Shown piece after piece: positions 15,888-24,351 of a stretch of DNA of 61,862 bases; the first letter of the stretch is position 1; each line of letters begins with the position of its first letter. The translations under genes and the position numbers were made by a program. Where the stretch lies: NCBI GenBank assembly GCA_902795065.1, contig CADBJR010000016.1, forward strand, positions 1 to 61,862, read 5' to 3'. This DNA is from an uncultured Coriobacteriaceae bacterium (lineage in GTDB: Bacteria; Actinomycetota; Coriobacteriia; Coriobacteriales; Atopobiaceae). The notes under the pieces are model-generated. The model was given only the letters and a program-made list of their open reading frames with translations, searched no databases and was not told where the DNA came from.

Positions 15888-16680
15888 CGCCAATCCCTAC
15901 GTCCCCTTCGCCTCGAAGGTGCTCGCCATCGTCGAGCATACCGAGCGCGAGCACACCTTCGTCATGGCGTACGAGGGCGATGTCAAGCCCGGCCAGTTCT
16001 TCGAGGTCTCCATCCCCAAGTACGGCGAGGCGCCCATCTCGGTCTCGGGCATCTGCCCCGACGTGTCGGTCGACCTCACCATCCGCAACGTGGGGCGCGT
16101 GACGGGCGAGCTCTTCGCCTCGTTCGCCGTGGGCGACACGGTGCTCCTGCGCGGCCCGTACGGCAACGGCTTCGATGTCTCCCTCTATGAGGACGGCGAG
16201 TGCGTCGTGGTTGCCGGCGGCACGGGCGTCTCCCCGGTGCGCGGCGTCATCGACGCCCTCTCGCACACGGCGGACGCCAAGGACAAGCACGTCATCGTGG
16301 GCTTCCGCAGCCCCGGCGATATGCTCTTCCGCGACGACCTCGTCCGTTGGGCGGACGCGCTCGACCTCATCCTCACGGTCGACGGCGCGCCCGAGGGCTA
16401 TGAGGGCAACATCGGCCTCGTGACCAAGTACATCCCCGACCTGCCGCTGCGCGATCCCGCAACCGCGACGGCCGTGGTCGTGGGCCCGCCCGCGATGATG
16501 CGCTTCTCGGTGATGGGCCTGCTCCAGAAGGGCTTCGCGGAGGAGAACATCTGGGTTTCGCAGGAGCGCCGCATGTGCTGCGGCCTGGGCAAGTGCGGCC
16601 ACTGCCGCATCGGCGAGAAGTATGTCTGTCTCGACGGCCCCGTGTTCAACTATTCCGTCAGCAAAGACATGCTGGACTAG
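15880..16680 (+). CDS. asrB: Anaerobic sulfite reductase subunit B (FAD/NAD-binding)
   Basis: A 266-residue oxidoreductase of the dihydroorotate-dehydrogenase electron-transfer type. An FAD-binding barrel comes first (RGPYGNGF), then an NAD-binding domain (VVAGGTGVSPVRGV), and a C-terminal 2Fe-2S cluster CCGLGKCGHCRIGEKYVC. It takes electrons from NADH for AsrC. It overlaps asrA by 8 nt and has a strong GGAAGGAGG site inside asrA. Confidence 0.93.
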   Translation: MSNANPYVPFASKVLAIVEHTEREHTFVMAYEGDVKPGQFFEVSIPKYGEAPISVSGICPDVSVDLTIRNVGRVTGELFASFAVGDTVLLRGPYGNGFDVSLYEDGECVVVAGGTGVSPVRGVIDALSHTADAKDKHVIVGFRSPGDMLFRDDLVRWADALDLILTVDGAPEGYEGNIGLVTKYIPDLPLRDPATATAVVVGPPAMMRFSVMGLLQKGFAEENIWVSQERRMCCGLGKCGHCRIGEKYVCLDGPVFNYSVSKDMLD

Positions 16681-16693
16681 GGAGGTGGTCGGA

Positions 16694-17683
16694 ATGTCAC
16701 TCGACGTCAACGTCAAAGCACTTATGAAGAACGCCTTCCGCCAGTCCAAGGTGCGCGGCGAGACCGCCTCGCGCGTACGCGTTCCCGGCGGCCTCATCAA
16801 CGCCGAGAGCATGGCGCGCGTGGTCGAGATCGCCCAGGAGTTCGGCAACGGAACGATCTTCCTCACCAACCGCCAGGGCATGGAGATCCCCGGCATCCCG
16901 CTGGAGAAGGTTCCCGAGGTCAACGAGCGCCTGCAGGCCATCATCGACGACTCCGGCGTGAACCAGGAGGAGCGCGGCAAGGGCTATCCCGCGGCGGGCA
17001 CCCGCAACGTGGTGGGCTGCCCGGGTTCGCGCCTGTGCCCCTTCGGCTGCTACGACACCACGGCGCTTGCGCGGCGCATGGACAAGGCGGTCTTCCCCAA
17101 CAACCGCCACGTGAAGATCGCGTTCACGGGCTGCTCCAACGACTGCGCGCACGTCGCCCTCAACGACTTCGGCATCATCGGCATGACCGAGCCGCAGTAC
17201 GACCGCGACCGCTGCATCGGCTGCGAGCAATGCGTGAAATGGTGCCGCAGCCGCTCGGTGGGCGCGCTCTCCGTGGTCAACGGCAAGATCGTGCGCGACG
17301 AGGACCTCTGCATCGGCTGCGGCGTGTGCGTCAACTACTGCCCCACGAGGGCATGGACGCGCAGCCCCGAGCACTACTTCCGCCTCAAGATCATGGGCCG
17401 CACGGGCAAGCAGAACCCGCGCCTCGCCGAGGATTGGCTCAAATGGGTGGACGAGGACTCGATCATCAAGATCGCGCAGAACACCTACGCCTACATCGAC
17501 GAGCACATCGATCCGGGCGCGCCCGGCGGAAAGGAGCATATCGGATATATCGTCGACCGCACCGGGTTCGAGGAGTTCGTGAAGTGGGCGCTCGACGGCG
17601 TTGAGCTCGGCCCCAAGTGCGAGCGCGCATCCCGCGTCTATTGGGGCGGCAAGCGTTACGACCGCAGCAACGAGCTGAAGTAA
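16694..17683 (+). CDS. asrC: Anaerobic sulfite reductase subunit C (sirohaem)
   Basis: A 329-residue catalytic subunit. Sirohaem-4Fe-4S ligands are in GCPGSRLCPFGC and FTGCSNDCAHV. An inserted ferredoxin domain has two more cluster motifs, CIGCEQCVKWC and CIGCGVCVNYCPT. It reduces sulfite to sulfide in the cytoplasm. The ATG at 16694 follows GGGAGGTGG. It is the last gene of the cluster and is closed by a terminator. Confidence 0.94.
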   Translation: MSLDVNVKALMKNAFRQSKVRGETASRVRVPGGLINAESMARVVEIAQEFGNGTIFLTNRQGMEIPGIPLEKVPEVNERLQAIIDDSGVNQEERGKGYPAAGTRNVVGCPGSRLCPFGCYDTTALARRMDKAVFPNNRHVKIAFTGCSNDCAHVALNDFGIIGMTEPQYDRDRCIGCEQCVKWCRSRSVGALSVVNGKIVRDEDLCIGCGVCVNYCPTRAWTRSPEHYFRLKIMGRTGKQNPRLAEDWLKWVDEDSIIKIAQNTYAYIDEHIDPGAPGGKEHIGYIVDRTGFEEFVKWALDGVELGPKCERASRVYWGGKRYDRSNELK

Positions 17684-17706
17684 CGCTCCTTCGCAGATCG
17701 GGTCGC

Positions 17707-17740
17707 AAGGGGGCATCTCGTGGTGAGATGCCCCCTTTCT
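17707..17740 (+). terminator. Intrinsic terminator after asrC
   Basis: A 13-bp stem (17707-17719 with 17725-17737), a 5-nt loop, and T-rich bases after the stem. It starts 24 nt after the asrC stop. Confidence 0.88.
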
Positions 17741-17812
17741 CCATGCGGGCGCTCCCGCTGGGATACAATGCAATCCGATGCATTCGGTACGGCGTGACCA
17801 CGGGGAGGTGCG

Positions 17813-18568
17813 GTGGCAGAGAGGGGACAGAGGACGGCCCGGCCCTTCCTCGAGGGCATGCGCGACGGCATCCCCATCGCGCTGGGCTACTTCGCCGTGG
17901 CCTTCTCGCTCGGCATCGCGGCGAGAAACGCCGGCCTCGACGCGTGGCAGGCCTTCGTCGCCAGCGCCCTGAACCTCGCGAGCGCAGGCGAGTATGCCGG
18001 CTTCTCTGCGATCGCGGCGAACGCGGGCTATCTTGAGGTCGCAACCGTCACGCTCATCACCAATGCGCGCTACTTCCTCATGGGCGCATCCCTGGCGCAG
18101 CGCTTCGACCCCGAGGAATCCACGGTCAACCGGATCGGCGTGGGCTACGGCATAACCGACGAGATCTTCGGCATCGCCATCGCGCGGCCCATCCCGCTCG
18201 TTCCGGCCTACTCCTTCGGCGCCATCGCCATCTCCATGCCCGCCTGGGCGACGGGAACCGCCCTGGGCGTCATCGCGGGAAACGCGCTGCCCGCCAACGT
18301 GGTGGCCGCGCTCTCGGTGTCGCTCTTCGGCATGTTCCTCGCCATCATCATGCCCGAGGCGCGCAGGAACCGCGTGGTGCTCGCCTGCGTTGCCGTCGGT
18401 TTCGCCGCAAGCTTCGTCTTCTCGCGTCTGGTGCTCTTCACCGCCGCATGGACACCCGGCACCCGCACCATCGTGCTGACCCTCGTCATCGCCGGTATCG
18501 CCGCACTCGTCGCCCCCATCTCCGATGGGCCGGACGCGGAAGGGGAGGGTGTCGACGATGGCCGATAG
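17813..18568 (+). CDS. azlC: AzlC-family branched-chain amino acid exporter
   Basis: A 251-residue membrane protein with about seven hydrophobic segments. AzlC signatures are GIPIALGYFAVAFSLGI, the ASALNLASAGEYA segment, LITNARYFLMGASL and YGITDEIFG. With its small partner AzlD it exports branched-chain amino acids or their analogues. The start is GTG with GGGAGGTGCG upstream. A TACAAT -10 element sits at 17764-17769, but I see no good -35. It overlaps azlD by 11 nt. Confidence 0.88.
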   Translation: MAERGQRTARPFLEGMRDGIPIALGYFAVAFSLGIAARNAGLDAWQAFVASALNLASAGEYAGFSAIAANAGYLEVATVTLITNARYFLMGASLAQRFDPEESTVNRIGVGYGITDEIFGIAIARPIPLVPAYSFGAIAISMPAWATGTALGVIAGNALPANVVAALSVSLFGMFLAIIMPEARRNRVVLACVAVGFAASFVFSRLVLFTAAWTPGTRTIVLTLVIAGIAALVAPISDGPDAEGEGVDDGR

Positions 18569-18860
18569 GGTATGGGCATCCATTTTCGTGATGGCCGCCG
18601 TCACGATCGCCATCCGCGTGATTCCGGTCACGCTCATGCGCAAACCGGTGAAGAGCCGCTTCATCAGGTCGTTCCTCACCTACGTGCCCTACGTCACGCT
18701 GGCGGTCATGACCTTCCCGTCGATCGTCGAGAGCGCCGGGACCCCGCTCGCGGGCTATGCCGCCCTCGTGGTGGGCATCGTGCTCGCCTGGCTCGGTGCG
18801 GGCCTCCCCGTGGTCGCAGCCGCATGCTCGGTCGTGGCATTCGTGCTCGCGCTGCTCTGA
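18558..18860 (+). CDS. azlD: AzlD-family membrane protein
   Basis: A 100-residue protein with three to four hydrophobic helices, typical of AzlD (IRVIPVTLMRKPVKS, then LTYVPYVTLAVMTFPSIV). It forms the second subunit of the AzlCD exporter. The ATG at 18558 is favoured because GGGAGGG lies 8 nt upstream; a GTG at 18549 is too close to that site. Confidence 0.85.
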   Translation: MADRVWASIFVMAAVTIAIRVIPVTLMRKPVKSRFIRSFLTYVPYVTLAVMTFPSIVESAGTPLAGYAALVVGIVLAWLGAGLPVVAAACSVVAFVLALL

Positions 18861-18928
18861 AGATATCCGCGCCCGGTGCGCGCTTCCCGTCGCGTGCGCT
18901 AGGATAGGGGAGATGCGGAAGGGGGACC

Positions 18929-20761
18929 ATGTCCAGGGATGCCTATACCGAGGAAGACTACCGCGAGCTCGAAGAGCGGGTCGTCCGTCTCACGCGTGCC
19001 AACAAGCGCCTCTCGGGCGCTCTCTCCATCGTACTCGACACGCTCGATTCCGAGAACGTCGCCATGCTCTTCGACCGCGTGCTCGACCGCATCACCGAGA
19101 CGTTCGGAGCCGACGGCACGCTCGTCTACTTCGCGGCTTCCGACGGCTTCCATCTCCGCGGTGCGACGGATTCCCTCTCCCGCTCCGTCATCCCCGAGTT
19201 CATGGATTTCGGCCGTTCCATCGAGACGCTCGCCGCCCGCGAGGGCCATGCACTGCGCCTCAGGGTGAGTCCGCCCGACGCTGAGATGCTGCGCGCGGGG
19301 TCGCTCGCCGAGCGCACGGTCGTGCGCGAGGACACGCAGGAGTCCTTCTCGATCGAGGCGGGGCTCCTTCCGCCGTTCGCATCCTTCATCTGCGTTCCGG
19401 TGTGGTTCGGAGGCCACGTGATCTCGATCATCGAGGTGGGCTGGCAGCGCGTGCACGCCCTGCTCGAGGACGATGCGCTGCTGCTCGACTCCGTCGCGCG
19501 CTACCTGGGCGTCCAGCTCATGGGCGCCTTCACCGCGCTGCGCTCGCAACGTGCGGCCAGGCTCAGGCAGCTCGGAAGCGAGCTGCGCGAGGAGCTCATG
19601 GCCGTCACGGAGGGCGATAATCTCGGTGCGGTCGAGAATCTCGAGGAGATCTGGCAGCGCGCCGCAGATGCGCTCGTGGCGCACCTCCTGCCCATCCGCG
19701 TGAACGTCCATCAGGGCCATGCGGTGCTCGAGCTTCCCGGAAACGACCTGCGCGCCATGCCCTTCGACCTCGATGCGCTCTCAGCCGAGAACCGCCAGGA
19801 GAACATCGCGCTCGTGCCCATCGACGAGGAGTCCGCGCTCGGTATGTGGCTCGTCGAGCAGGGCGAACCCGCCATCGGCACCCTCATCGACCTCGGCGAC
19901 ATCGCGGGTGCGCGCCGCGCGTTCATGCTGCTGCGCCCCCAGGGAGCCGAGCCCTACGACGGGGATGAGCTGGCCTTCATCCAGCGGCTCGCGCAGGACT
20001 CCCACGAGATCGCCCTCGGCGAGGTGGCGCGCGAGCAGGACAAGCGCATCGCACAGGCCCTCATGAGCGGCATGAAGAGCGAGCTCCAGACCGTCGAGGG
20101 CATCTCGGCGCGCGGCATCTACTCGTCCGCCACCGCCTCCGCCCTCGTGGGCGGTGACTTCTACGATCTCATCCGCCTGCCCGAGCGGCGCGCCTGCGTG
20201 ATCATGGGCGACGTCTCGGGCAAGGGCGTCGAGGCCGCCTCGGTCTCCGCCGCCGTGCGCACGGCGCTCGGAGCCTATGCGTGGGAGGGCCTCTCGCCCG
20301 CGCGCATGGTACGTACCCTGAACGACTTCCTGCTGGGTTTCTCGCGCATCGAGACGTTCGCCACGCTCTTCGTCGGCATCATCGATCTGGCCTCGGGAAC
20401 GCTCACGTATTGCTCCGCCGGTCATCCACCCGCGCTTTTCGTGCATGCCGGCGAGACCTCGACCCTCGGCGTCCAGTCGGGCGTCGTGGGTGCTTTCGCC
20501 GACATCTCCTACCGCGACGGCGTCCAGCAGCTCGCCCAAGGCGATCTGATGCTGCTCTACACCGACGGCACCACCGAGGCGCGCAGCCCCTCGGGCGCCT
20601 TCTTCGGCGAGGACGGCCTTGCCGATGCGGTGGCGGCGGAGGTGCCCTGTGGATTCAACGGCCTGCTCGACCGTCTGCTCGCCCACCTCGACGCCTTCAC
20701 CTGCCATCGCCTCGAGGACGACGTCGCCCTCGTGGCGCTCCGATTCGACAAGGTCGGCTGA
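18929..20761 (+). CDS. GAF-PP2C (SpoIIE/RsbU-type) serine phosphatase
   Basis: A 610-residue cytoplasmic protein. A short coiled coil (about 8-30) leads into a GAF-like sensor domain (about 30-205), a middle region, and a C-terminal PP2C phosphatase (about 390-605). Phosphatase motifs are GGDFYD, MGDVSGKG, CSAGHPP, LLYTDGTTEAR and DDVALVAL. Such proteins dephosphorylate STAS-domain anti-anti-sigma factors in partner-switching systems. Its obvious partner is the STAS/kinase fusion 93 nt downstream. The input signal to the GAF domain is unknown. Confidence 0.85.
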   Translation: MSRDAYTEEDYRELEERVVRLTRANKRLSGALSIVLDTLDSENVAMLFDRVLDRITETFGADGTLVYFAASDGFHLRGATDSLSRSVIPEFMDFGRSIETLAAREGHALRLRVSPPDAEMLRAGSLAERTVVREDTQESFSIEAGLLPPFASFICVPVWFGGHVISIIEVGWQRVHALLEDDALLLDSVARYLGVQLMGAFTALRSQRAARLRQLGSELREELMAVTEGDNLGAVENLEEIWQRAADALVAHLLPIRVNVHQGHAVLELPGNDLRAMPFDLDALSAENRQENIALVPIDEESALGMWLVEQGEPAIGTLIDLGDIAGARRAFMLLRPQGAEPYDGDELAFIQRLAQDSHEIALGEVAREQDKRIAQALMSGMKSELQTVEGISARGIYSSATASALVGGDFYDLIRLPERRACVIMGDVSGKGVEAASVSAAVRTALGAYAWEGLSPARMVRTLNDFLLGFSRIETFATLFVGIIDLASGTLTYCSAGHPPALFVHAGETSTLGVQSGVVGAFADISYRDGVQQLAQGDLMLLYTDGTTEARSPSGAFFGEDGLADAVAAEVPCGFNGLLDRLLAHLDAFTCHRLEDDVALVALRFDKVG

Positions 20762-20829
20762 CCGTCGGCGGCTCGTATCGGCCTCTGTGCGGAATTGTTC
20801 CGACGACATGGCGGCGCGGCGAATACGAA

Positions 20830-20861
20830 CCGCCATATCGGGAACAATGCCGATATGGCGG
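20830..20861 (+). promoter_or_regulatory. Perfect 12-bp inverted repeat at the start of the STAS/kinase gene
   Basis: Arms 20830-20841 and 20850-20861 are exact reverse complements around an 8-nt loop. The right arm covers the ATG at 20855 and ends 2 nt before a second in-frame ATG at 20864. It could be a protein operator or an RNA hairpin that limits translation initiation. Confidence 0.5.
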
Positions 20862-21577
20862 CAATGACCCACATAGCGGTGCTTCCCGTACAGACCGACC
20901 TCGACGTGAGGACGGCCGACCGTGTGCGCGATGAGATCGACCAGCTCATCGGTGCCGGGTGCCGGCGTATCATCCTCAACATGGCGAACACGGCCTTCAT
21001 CGACTCGCTCGGCATGGGCATGCTGTTCGCCGAGCTGCGCAAGATGCGCGCCCTCGGCGGGCTCATCTCGCTCACGGGCGTCTCGCCCGACCTCTACCGC
21101 ATCCTCAAGATCCTCCGGCTCGCCGACGTGATGCCCGTGTCGCAGCAGGGTCTGCGCGACGACATCCCAGCCCTTCCGCTCGACCAGCCTCCGCTCTGGC
21201 ACACGTCGTTTCCCGTCTCGGCGGAGGGCCTCGCTCCTGCGCGCAACCGCATCGCAGAGCTCGTGTCCAGCGTCGGGCTCACGGCAGACGAGGTCTTCGA
21301 CATGAAGCTCGCGGCGGGGGAGGCGCTCGGCAACGCCATCGACCACACCTGTGCGCAGGGCGTCCTGGCCGGCGTCGCCGCCTATGCGGACCGCGTGATC
21401 GTCGAGGTGAGCGATTGCGGCGAGGGGTTCTCGCCCGATGCCGTCGCTCCCGTGGATCCGACCTCCGAGCGTGGGCGCGGCATCGCGCTCATGAGGCTGC
21501 TCGCCGATGCCGTCTCCATCGCGCCGAAACCGAACGGCACGGGCATGGTCGTGCGGATCGTCAAGCTCACGCATTAG
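20855..21577 (+). CDS. Fused STAS (anti-anti-sigma) and HATPase (anti-sigma kinase) protein
   Basis: A 240-residue fusion. Residues 1-100 form a STAS domain with the phospho-acceptor motif FIDSLGMG (candidate Ser51). After a short linker, residues about 118-240 form an RsbW/SpoIIAB-like GHKL kinase with the N-box EALGNAIDH, G1 box SDCGEGF and G2 box RGRGIALM. In partner switching the kinase phosphorylates the STAS Ser and sequesters a sigma factor, and a PP2C enzyme reverses it. Here both parts share one chain. No sigma gene is in the window. The start is uncertain: ATG 20855, ATG 20864, or a TTG at 20795; none has a good ribosome site. Confidence 0.82.
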   Translation: MAAMTHIAVLPVQTDLDVRTADRVRDEIDQLIGAGCRRIILNMANTAFIDSLGMGMLFAELRKMRALGGLISLTGVSPDLYRILKILRLADVMPVSQQGLRDDIPALPLDQPPLWHTSFPVSAEGLAPARNRIAELVSSVGLTADEVFDMKLAAGEALGNAIDHTCAQGVLAGVAAYADRVIVEVSDCGEGFSPDAVAPVDPTSERGRGIALMRLLADAVSIAPKPNGTGMVVRIVKLTH

Positions 21578-21613
21578 GCTATCAACCTGGGAAAACGGCA
21601 CGAGAAACGAAAA

Positions 21614-21635
21614 CGGGCACCCGGATGGGTGCCCG
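21614..21635 (-). terminator. Terminator of the minus-strand tRNA pair
   Basis: A 9-bp stem (21614-21622 with 21627-21635) and a 4-nt loop. On the minus strand it is followed by GTTTTCGTTT, a U-rich tail, just beyond the 3' end of tRNA-Cys. It can also serve the plus-strand STAS/kinase gene. Confidence 0.8.
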
Positions 21636-21644
21636 AAACGTTCG

Positions 21645-21718
21645 TGGAGGCGACGCCCAGATTCGAACTGGGGGTAAAGGCTTTGCAGGCCTCTGCCTTA
21701 CCACTTGGCCACGTCGCC
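21645..21718 (-). tRNA. tRNA-Cys (GCA)
   Basis: A 74-nt tRNA on the minus strand with an encoded CCA. The acceptor stem pairs 21712-21718 with 21649-21655. The anticodon GCA corresponds to plus-strand TGC at 21684-21686, and the T-arm contains GTTCGAATC. It is co-transcribed with the upstream tRNA-Gly. Confidence 0.96.
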
Positions 21719-21759
21719 GTATCAAAAAGGCCGATTCGAGAACCGGCCCCTTGGATGCA

Positions 21760-21835
21760 TGGAGCGGGCTACGGGGTTCGAACCCGCGACCTCAACCTTG
21801 GCAAGGTTGCGCGCTACCAACTGCGCTAAGCCCGC
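21760..21835 (-). tRNA. tRNA-Gly (GCC)
   Basis: A 76-nt tRNA on the minus strand with an encoded CCA. The acceptor stem pairs 21829-21835 with 21764-21770. The anticodon GCC corresponds to plus-strand GGC at 21800-21802, and the T-arm contains GGTTCGAACC. It is the first gene of a two-tRNA transcript. Confidence 0.96.
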
Positions 21836-21848
21836 GAACGCGTAGATA

Positions 21849-21877
21849 AATATAGTCGAGTTGCATCCAAGATGCAA
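21849..21877 (-). promoter_or_regulatory. Promoter of tRNA-Gly/tRNA-Cys
   Basis: Read on the minus strand: -35 TTGCAT (21872-21877), a 17-nt spacer, and -10 TATATT (21849-21854). The tRNA starts 13 nt beyond the -10. The -35 is also one arm of a 7-bp inverted repeat (21861-21867 with 21871-21877). Confidence 0.75.
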
Positions 21878-21911
21878 GGCACATTTTTGAAAAAGGCGTA
21901 TCCTTGAACCC

Positions 21912-23090
21912 ATGAATGCGCTCAACAGGACAATCTACCTCGATTATGGTGCCGCCACGCCCCTCGATCCGTGTGTGCGTGATGCGATGGCGCCGTATGA
22001 GGGCGAGCTGTTCTACAACCCTTCCGCCGCCTACGACGAGGCCCGTCGCGTGCGCGCCGACCTCGAGGGCGCCCGCGCATCGATCGCCCATCTGATCGGG
22101 GCGCGTGCGGGCAACGTCGTCTTCACGGCCGGCGCCACCGAGGCGAACAACCTCGCGTTCGCCGCGCTTCCAGCCGATGCCCATGTGGTGACCGACGCCA
22201 TCGAGCATGAGAGCGTGCTCGCATGCGCCGAGCCTCATCCGCATACGGTCGTCACCGTCGGGGCCGACGGCATCGTCGACCCTTCCGCCATCGCCGAGGC
22301 CATCACGCCTGCGACCGGTTTCATCTCGGTGAGCCTCGCGAACGGCGAGATCGGTGCCATCCAGCCGCTGCGCGAGATCGCACGTGCGGTTGCGGACGAG
22401 CGCATGAGAAGGCTCGAAGCGGGGGAGGACCGCCCGATCTGGCTCCACACGGACGCGTCCCAGGCCGCCACGACGCTCTCGGTGAACGTCTCGTCGCTCG
22501 GGGTCGATCTGATGACCCTCTCGGCTGCGAAGATGTACGGTCCCAAGCAGGTCGGTGCGCTCTGGGCAGCCGATGGCATCGCGCTCAACCCCCTCATCGC
22601 CGGGGGCGGCCAGGAGCGCGGATTGCGCTCCGGCACCGAGAACGTGGCAGGGGCGATCGGGTTCGCGCACGCCTTCGAGATCGCCTCGGATATGCGCCGC
22701 GATGAGGCACGCCGCCTCGAGGGGTTGCGCCGTCGCATGGAGCGCGCTCTCATCGAGGCGTTTCCCGATGCGGTCGTCACCGGGCCCCGCAACGCCTGCC
22801 TGCGCCTTCCCGGGCTCCTGCACGTCTCGTTCCCCGGCGTCGAGGCGCGCCGCCTCGTGCTCCTGCTCGGAAACGAGGGCGTGCTCGTAGCCACGGGCAG
22901 TGCCTGCGCGGCGAGCAAGATGCGCATCTCCCACGTGCTCTCTGCCCTCGGCATGGACGAGCGGACCGCCGCCGGATCGCTGCGCATGACCCTCGGGCGT
23001 CCCACCACCGCAGACGAGGTCGACGCTGCGGCTGAGGCCATCATCCGCACGGTACGCTCCGAATATGCGCGTCTCGGGGTATCGTCATGA
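21912..23090 (+). CDS. Cysteine desulfurase (NifS/IscS family)
   Basis: A 392-residue PLP-dependent aminotransferase-fold enzyme. The N-terminus is YLDYGAATPLDP, the PLP-contact region is HTDASQA, the PLP Lys is Lys207 in SAAKMYGPKQ, and the mobile-loop Cys332 (GSACAASK) accepts the persulfide. It strips sulfur from L-cysteine. The downstream mnmA overlaps by 4 nt, so this enzyme probably feeds tRNA 2-thiouridine synthesis, as in other Gram-positives where a dedicated desulfurase sits beside mnmA. It may also supply Fe-S clusters. Confidence 0.92.
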   Translation: MNALNRTIYLDYGAATPLDPCVRDAMAPYEGELFYNPSAAYDEARRVRADLEGARASIAHLIGARAGNVVFTAGATEANNLAFAALPADAHVVTDAIEHESVLACAEPHPHTVVTVGADGIVDPSAIAEAITPATGFISVSLANGEIGAIQPLREIARAVADERMRRLEAGEDRPIWLHTDASQAATTLSVNVSSLGVDLMTLSAAKMYGPKQVGALWAADGIALNPLIAGGGQERGLRSGTENVAGAIGFAHAFEIASDMRRDEARRLEGLRRRMERALIEAFPDAVVTGPRNACLRLPGLLHVSFPGVEARRLVLLLGNEGVLVATGSACAASKMRISHVLSALGMDERTAAGSLRMTLGRPTTADEVDAAAEAIIRTVRSEYARLGVSS

Positions 23091-24178
23091 GCGCACGCGT
23101 CTTCCTCGGGCTCTCCGGAGGCGTCGATTCCGCGCTCTCGGCAGCGCTTCTCGCCGAGCAGGGCTACGACGTGACCTGCATCTACATGCGCAACTGGTCC
23201 CGCGATCTTCCCGGGTTCGCCTGCCCGTGGGCCGACGAGCTCGCCGATGCCGAGCGCGTGGCCGTCGCGCTCGGGCTTCCGCTCGAGGTGTGGGATTGCG
23301 AGCGCGAGTACAAGGAGACCGTCGTCGACTATCTGGTCGATGCCTACGCGCGCGGCTTCACGCCCAACCCCGATGTGATGTGCAACCAGACCGTGAAGTT
23401 CGGCACCTTCGCGGAGAAGGCCTTCTCCGCGGGCGCCGACCTCATCGCAACCGGCCACTACGCTTCGGTTGAACACCGCCCCGACGGACCTGCGATCCTC
23501 TCGCGCGCCGCCGACGAGCACAAGGACCAGACCTACTTCCTCTGGCGCGTGCGGGGAGAGGTCCTCAACCGTGCGCTCTTCCCGATGGCCGAGATCCCCT
23601 CGAAGGCCGTGGCTCGCGAGATGTGCCGCGCGCGGAGGATCTCCGTCGCGGACAAGCCCGATTCGGACGGCATCTGCTTCATCGGCCCCGTCGGCCTGCG
23701 CACGTTCCTGCTCGACTCGCTCGACCGCCGTGCGGGGGACATCGTGGATTGGGAGACCGGTGCGGTGCTCGGACGCCACGACGGCGCCTTCCTGTTCACC
23801 GTGGGCCAGCGCAAGGGGCTCGACCTGGGCGGAGGCCCGGCGCGCTACGTGGTGGGAACCGATACCTCCGCGAACATCGTGTACGTGACGGCCGACCTCT
23901 CCTGTCCCGCGCTCTGGACCTGCGAGGATGCGCTCGAGGATGCGCACTGGATTGCAGGCGAGCCTCCGGTGTCGGGAGAATACCTCGTTCGCACGCGCCA
24001 TACGGGGACGCTGCGCACCGCGCATGTCGAGACGCTCGGGGATGGACGCGTGCTCGTCAGATGGCCCGAGCCGGTGCGCACGGTGGCGCCGGGCCAATCA
24101 GCCGTCATCTACGATGGGCGCACCTGCCTCGGCGGCGGCATCATCGCCACGAATAGGGGAGCTTCCCGAGAATCTTAA
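23087..24178 (+). CDS. mnmA: tRNA-specific 2-thiouridylase MnmA
   Basis: A 363-residue tRNA thiolase that makes s2U at wobble position 34 of tRNA-Lys, -Glu and -Gln. The PP-loop ATP site is GLSGGVDSA, the first catalytic Cys is Cys99 in NPDVMCNQ, the second is Cys197 in DSDGICFIG, and the C-terminal part includes FTVGQRKGL. The start overlaps the desulfurase stop (ATGA). Confidence 0.95.
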   Translation: MSARVFLGLSGGVDSALSAALLAEQGYDVTCIYMRNWSRDLPGFACPWADELADAERVAVALGLPLEVWDCEREYKETVVDYLVDAYARGFTPNPDVMCNQTVKFGTFAEKAFSAGADLIATGHYASVEHRPDGPAILSRAADEHKDQTYFLWRVRGEVLNRALFPMAEIPSKAVAREMCRARRISVADKPDSDGICFIGPVGLRTFLLDSLDRRAGDIVDWETGAVLGRHDGAFLFTVGQRKGLDLGGGPARYVVGTDTSANIVYVTADLSCPALWTCEDALEDAHWIAGEPPVSGEYLVRTRHTGTLRTAHVETLGDGRVLVRWPEPVRTVAPGQSAVIYDGRTCLGGGIIATNRGASRES

Positions 24179-24186
24179 AAAACCGT

Positions 24187-24215
24187 TTTACACGGCGGCG
24201 GTTTTCGAGTATAGT
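24187..24215 (+). promoter_or_regulatory. Promoter of tRNA-Val
   Basis: -35 TTTACA (24187-24192), a 17-nt spacer, and -10 TATAGT (24210-24215). The tRNA begins 20 nt after the -10. Confidence 0.75.
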
Positions 24216-24234
24216 TGCATACGCTCCACTTGAC

Positions 24235-24309
24235 GGGCGCTTAGCTCAGGGGGAGAGCGCTTCCCTGACACGGAAGAGGTCACAAGTTCAAATCTTGTAG
24301 CGCCCACCA
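24235..24309 (+). tRNA. tRNA-Val (GAC)
   Basis: A 75-nt tRNA with an encoded CCA. The acceptor stem is 24235-24241 with 24299-24305, and the anticodon GAC is at 24267-24269 within the loop CTGACAC. The T-arm carries GTTCAAATC. Confidence 0.96.
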
Positions 24310-24317
24310 ACTACTCG

Positions 24318-24346
24318 CAGGCCGCATCCGCGGCCTGTTTTCGTTT
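24318..24346 (+). terminator. Terminator after tRNA-Val
   Basis: An 8-bp stem (24318-24325 with 24330-24337), a 4-nt loop and the tail TTTTCGTTT. It lies between the tRNA and the 3' end of the convergent GH3 gene. Confidence 0.82.
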
Positions 24347-24351
24347 CGCGC

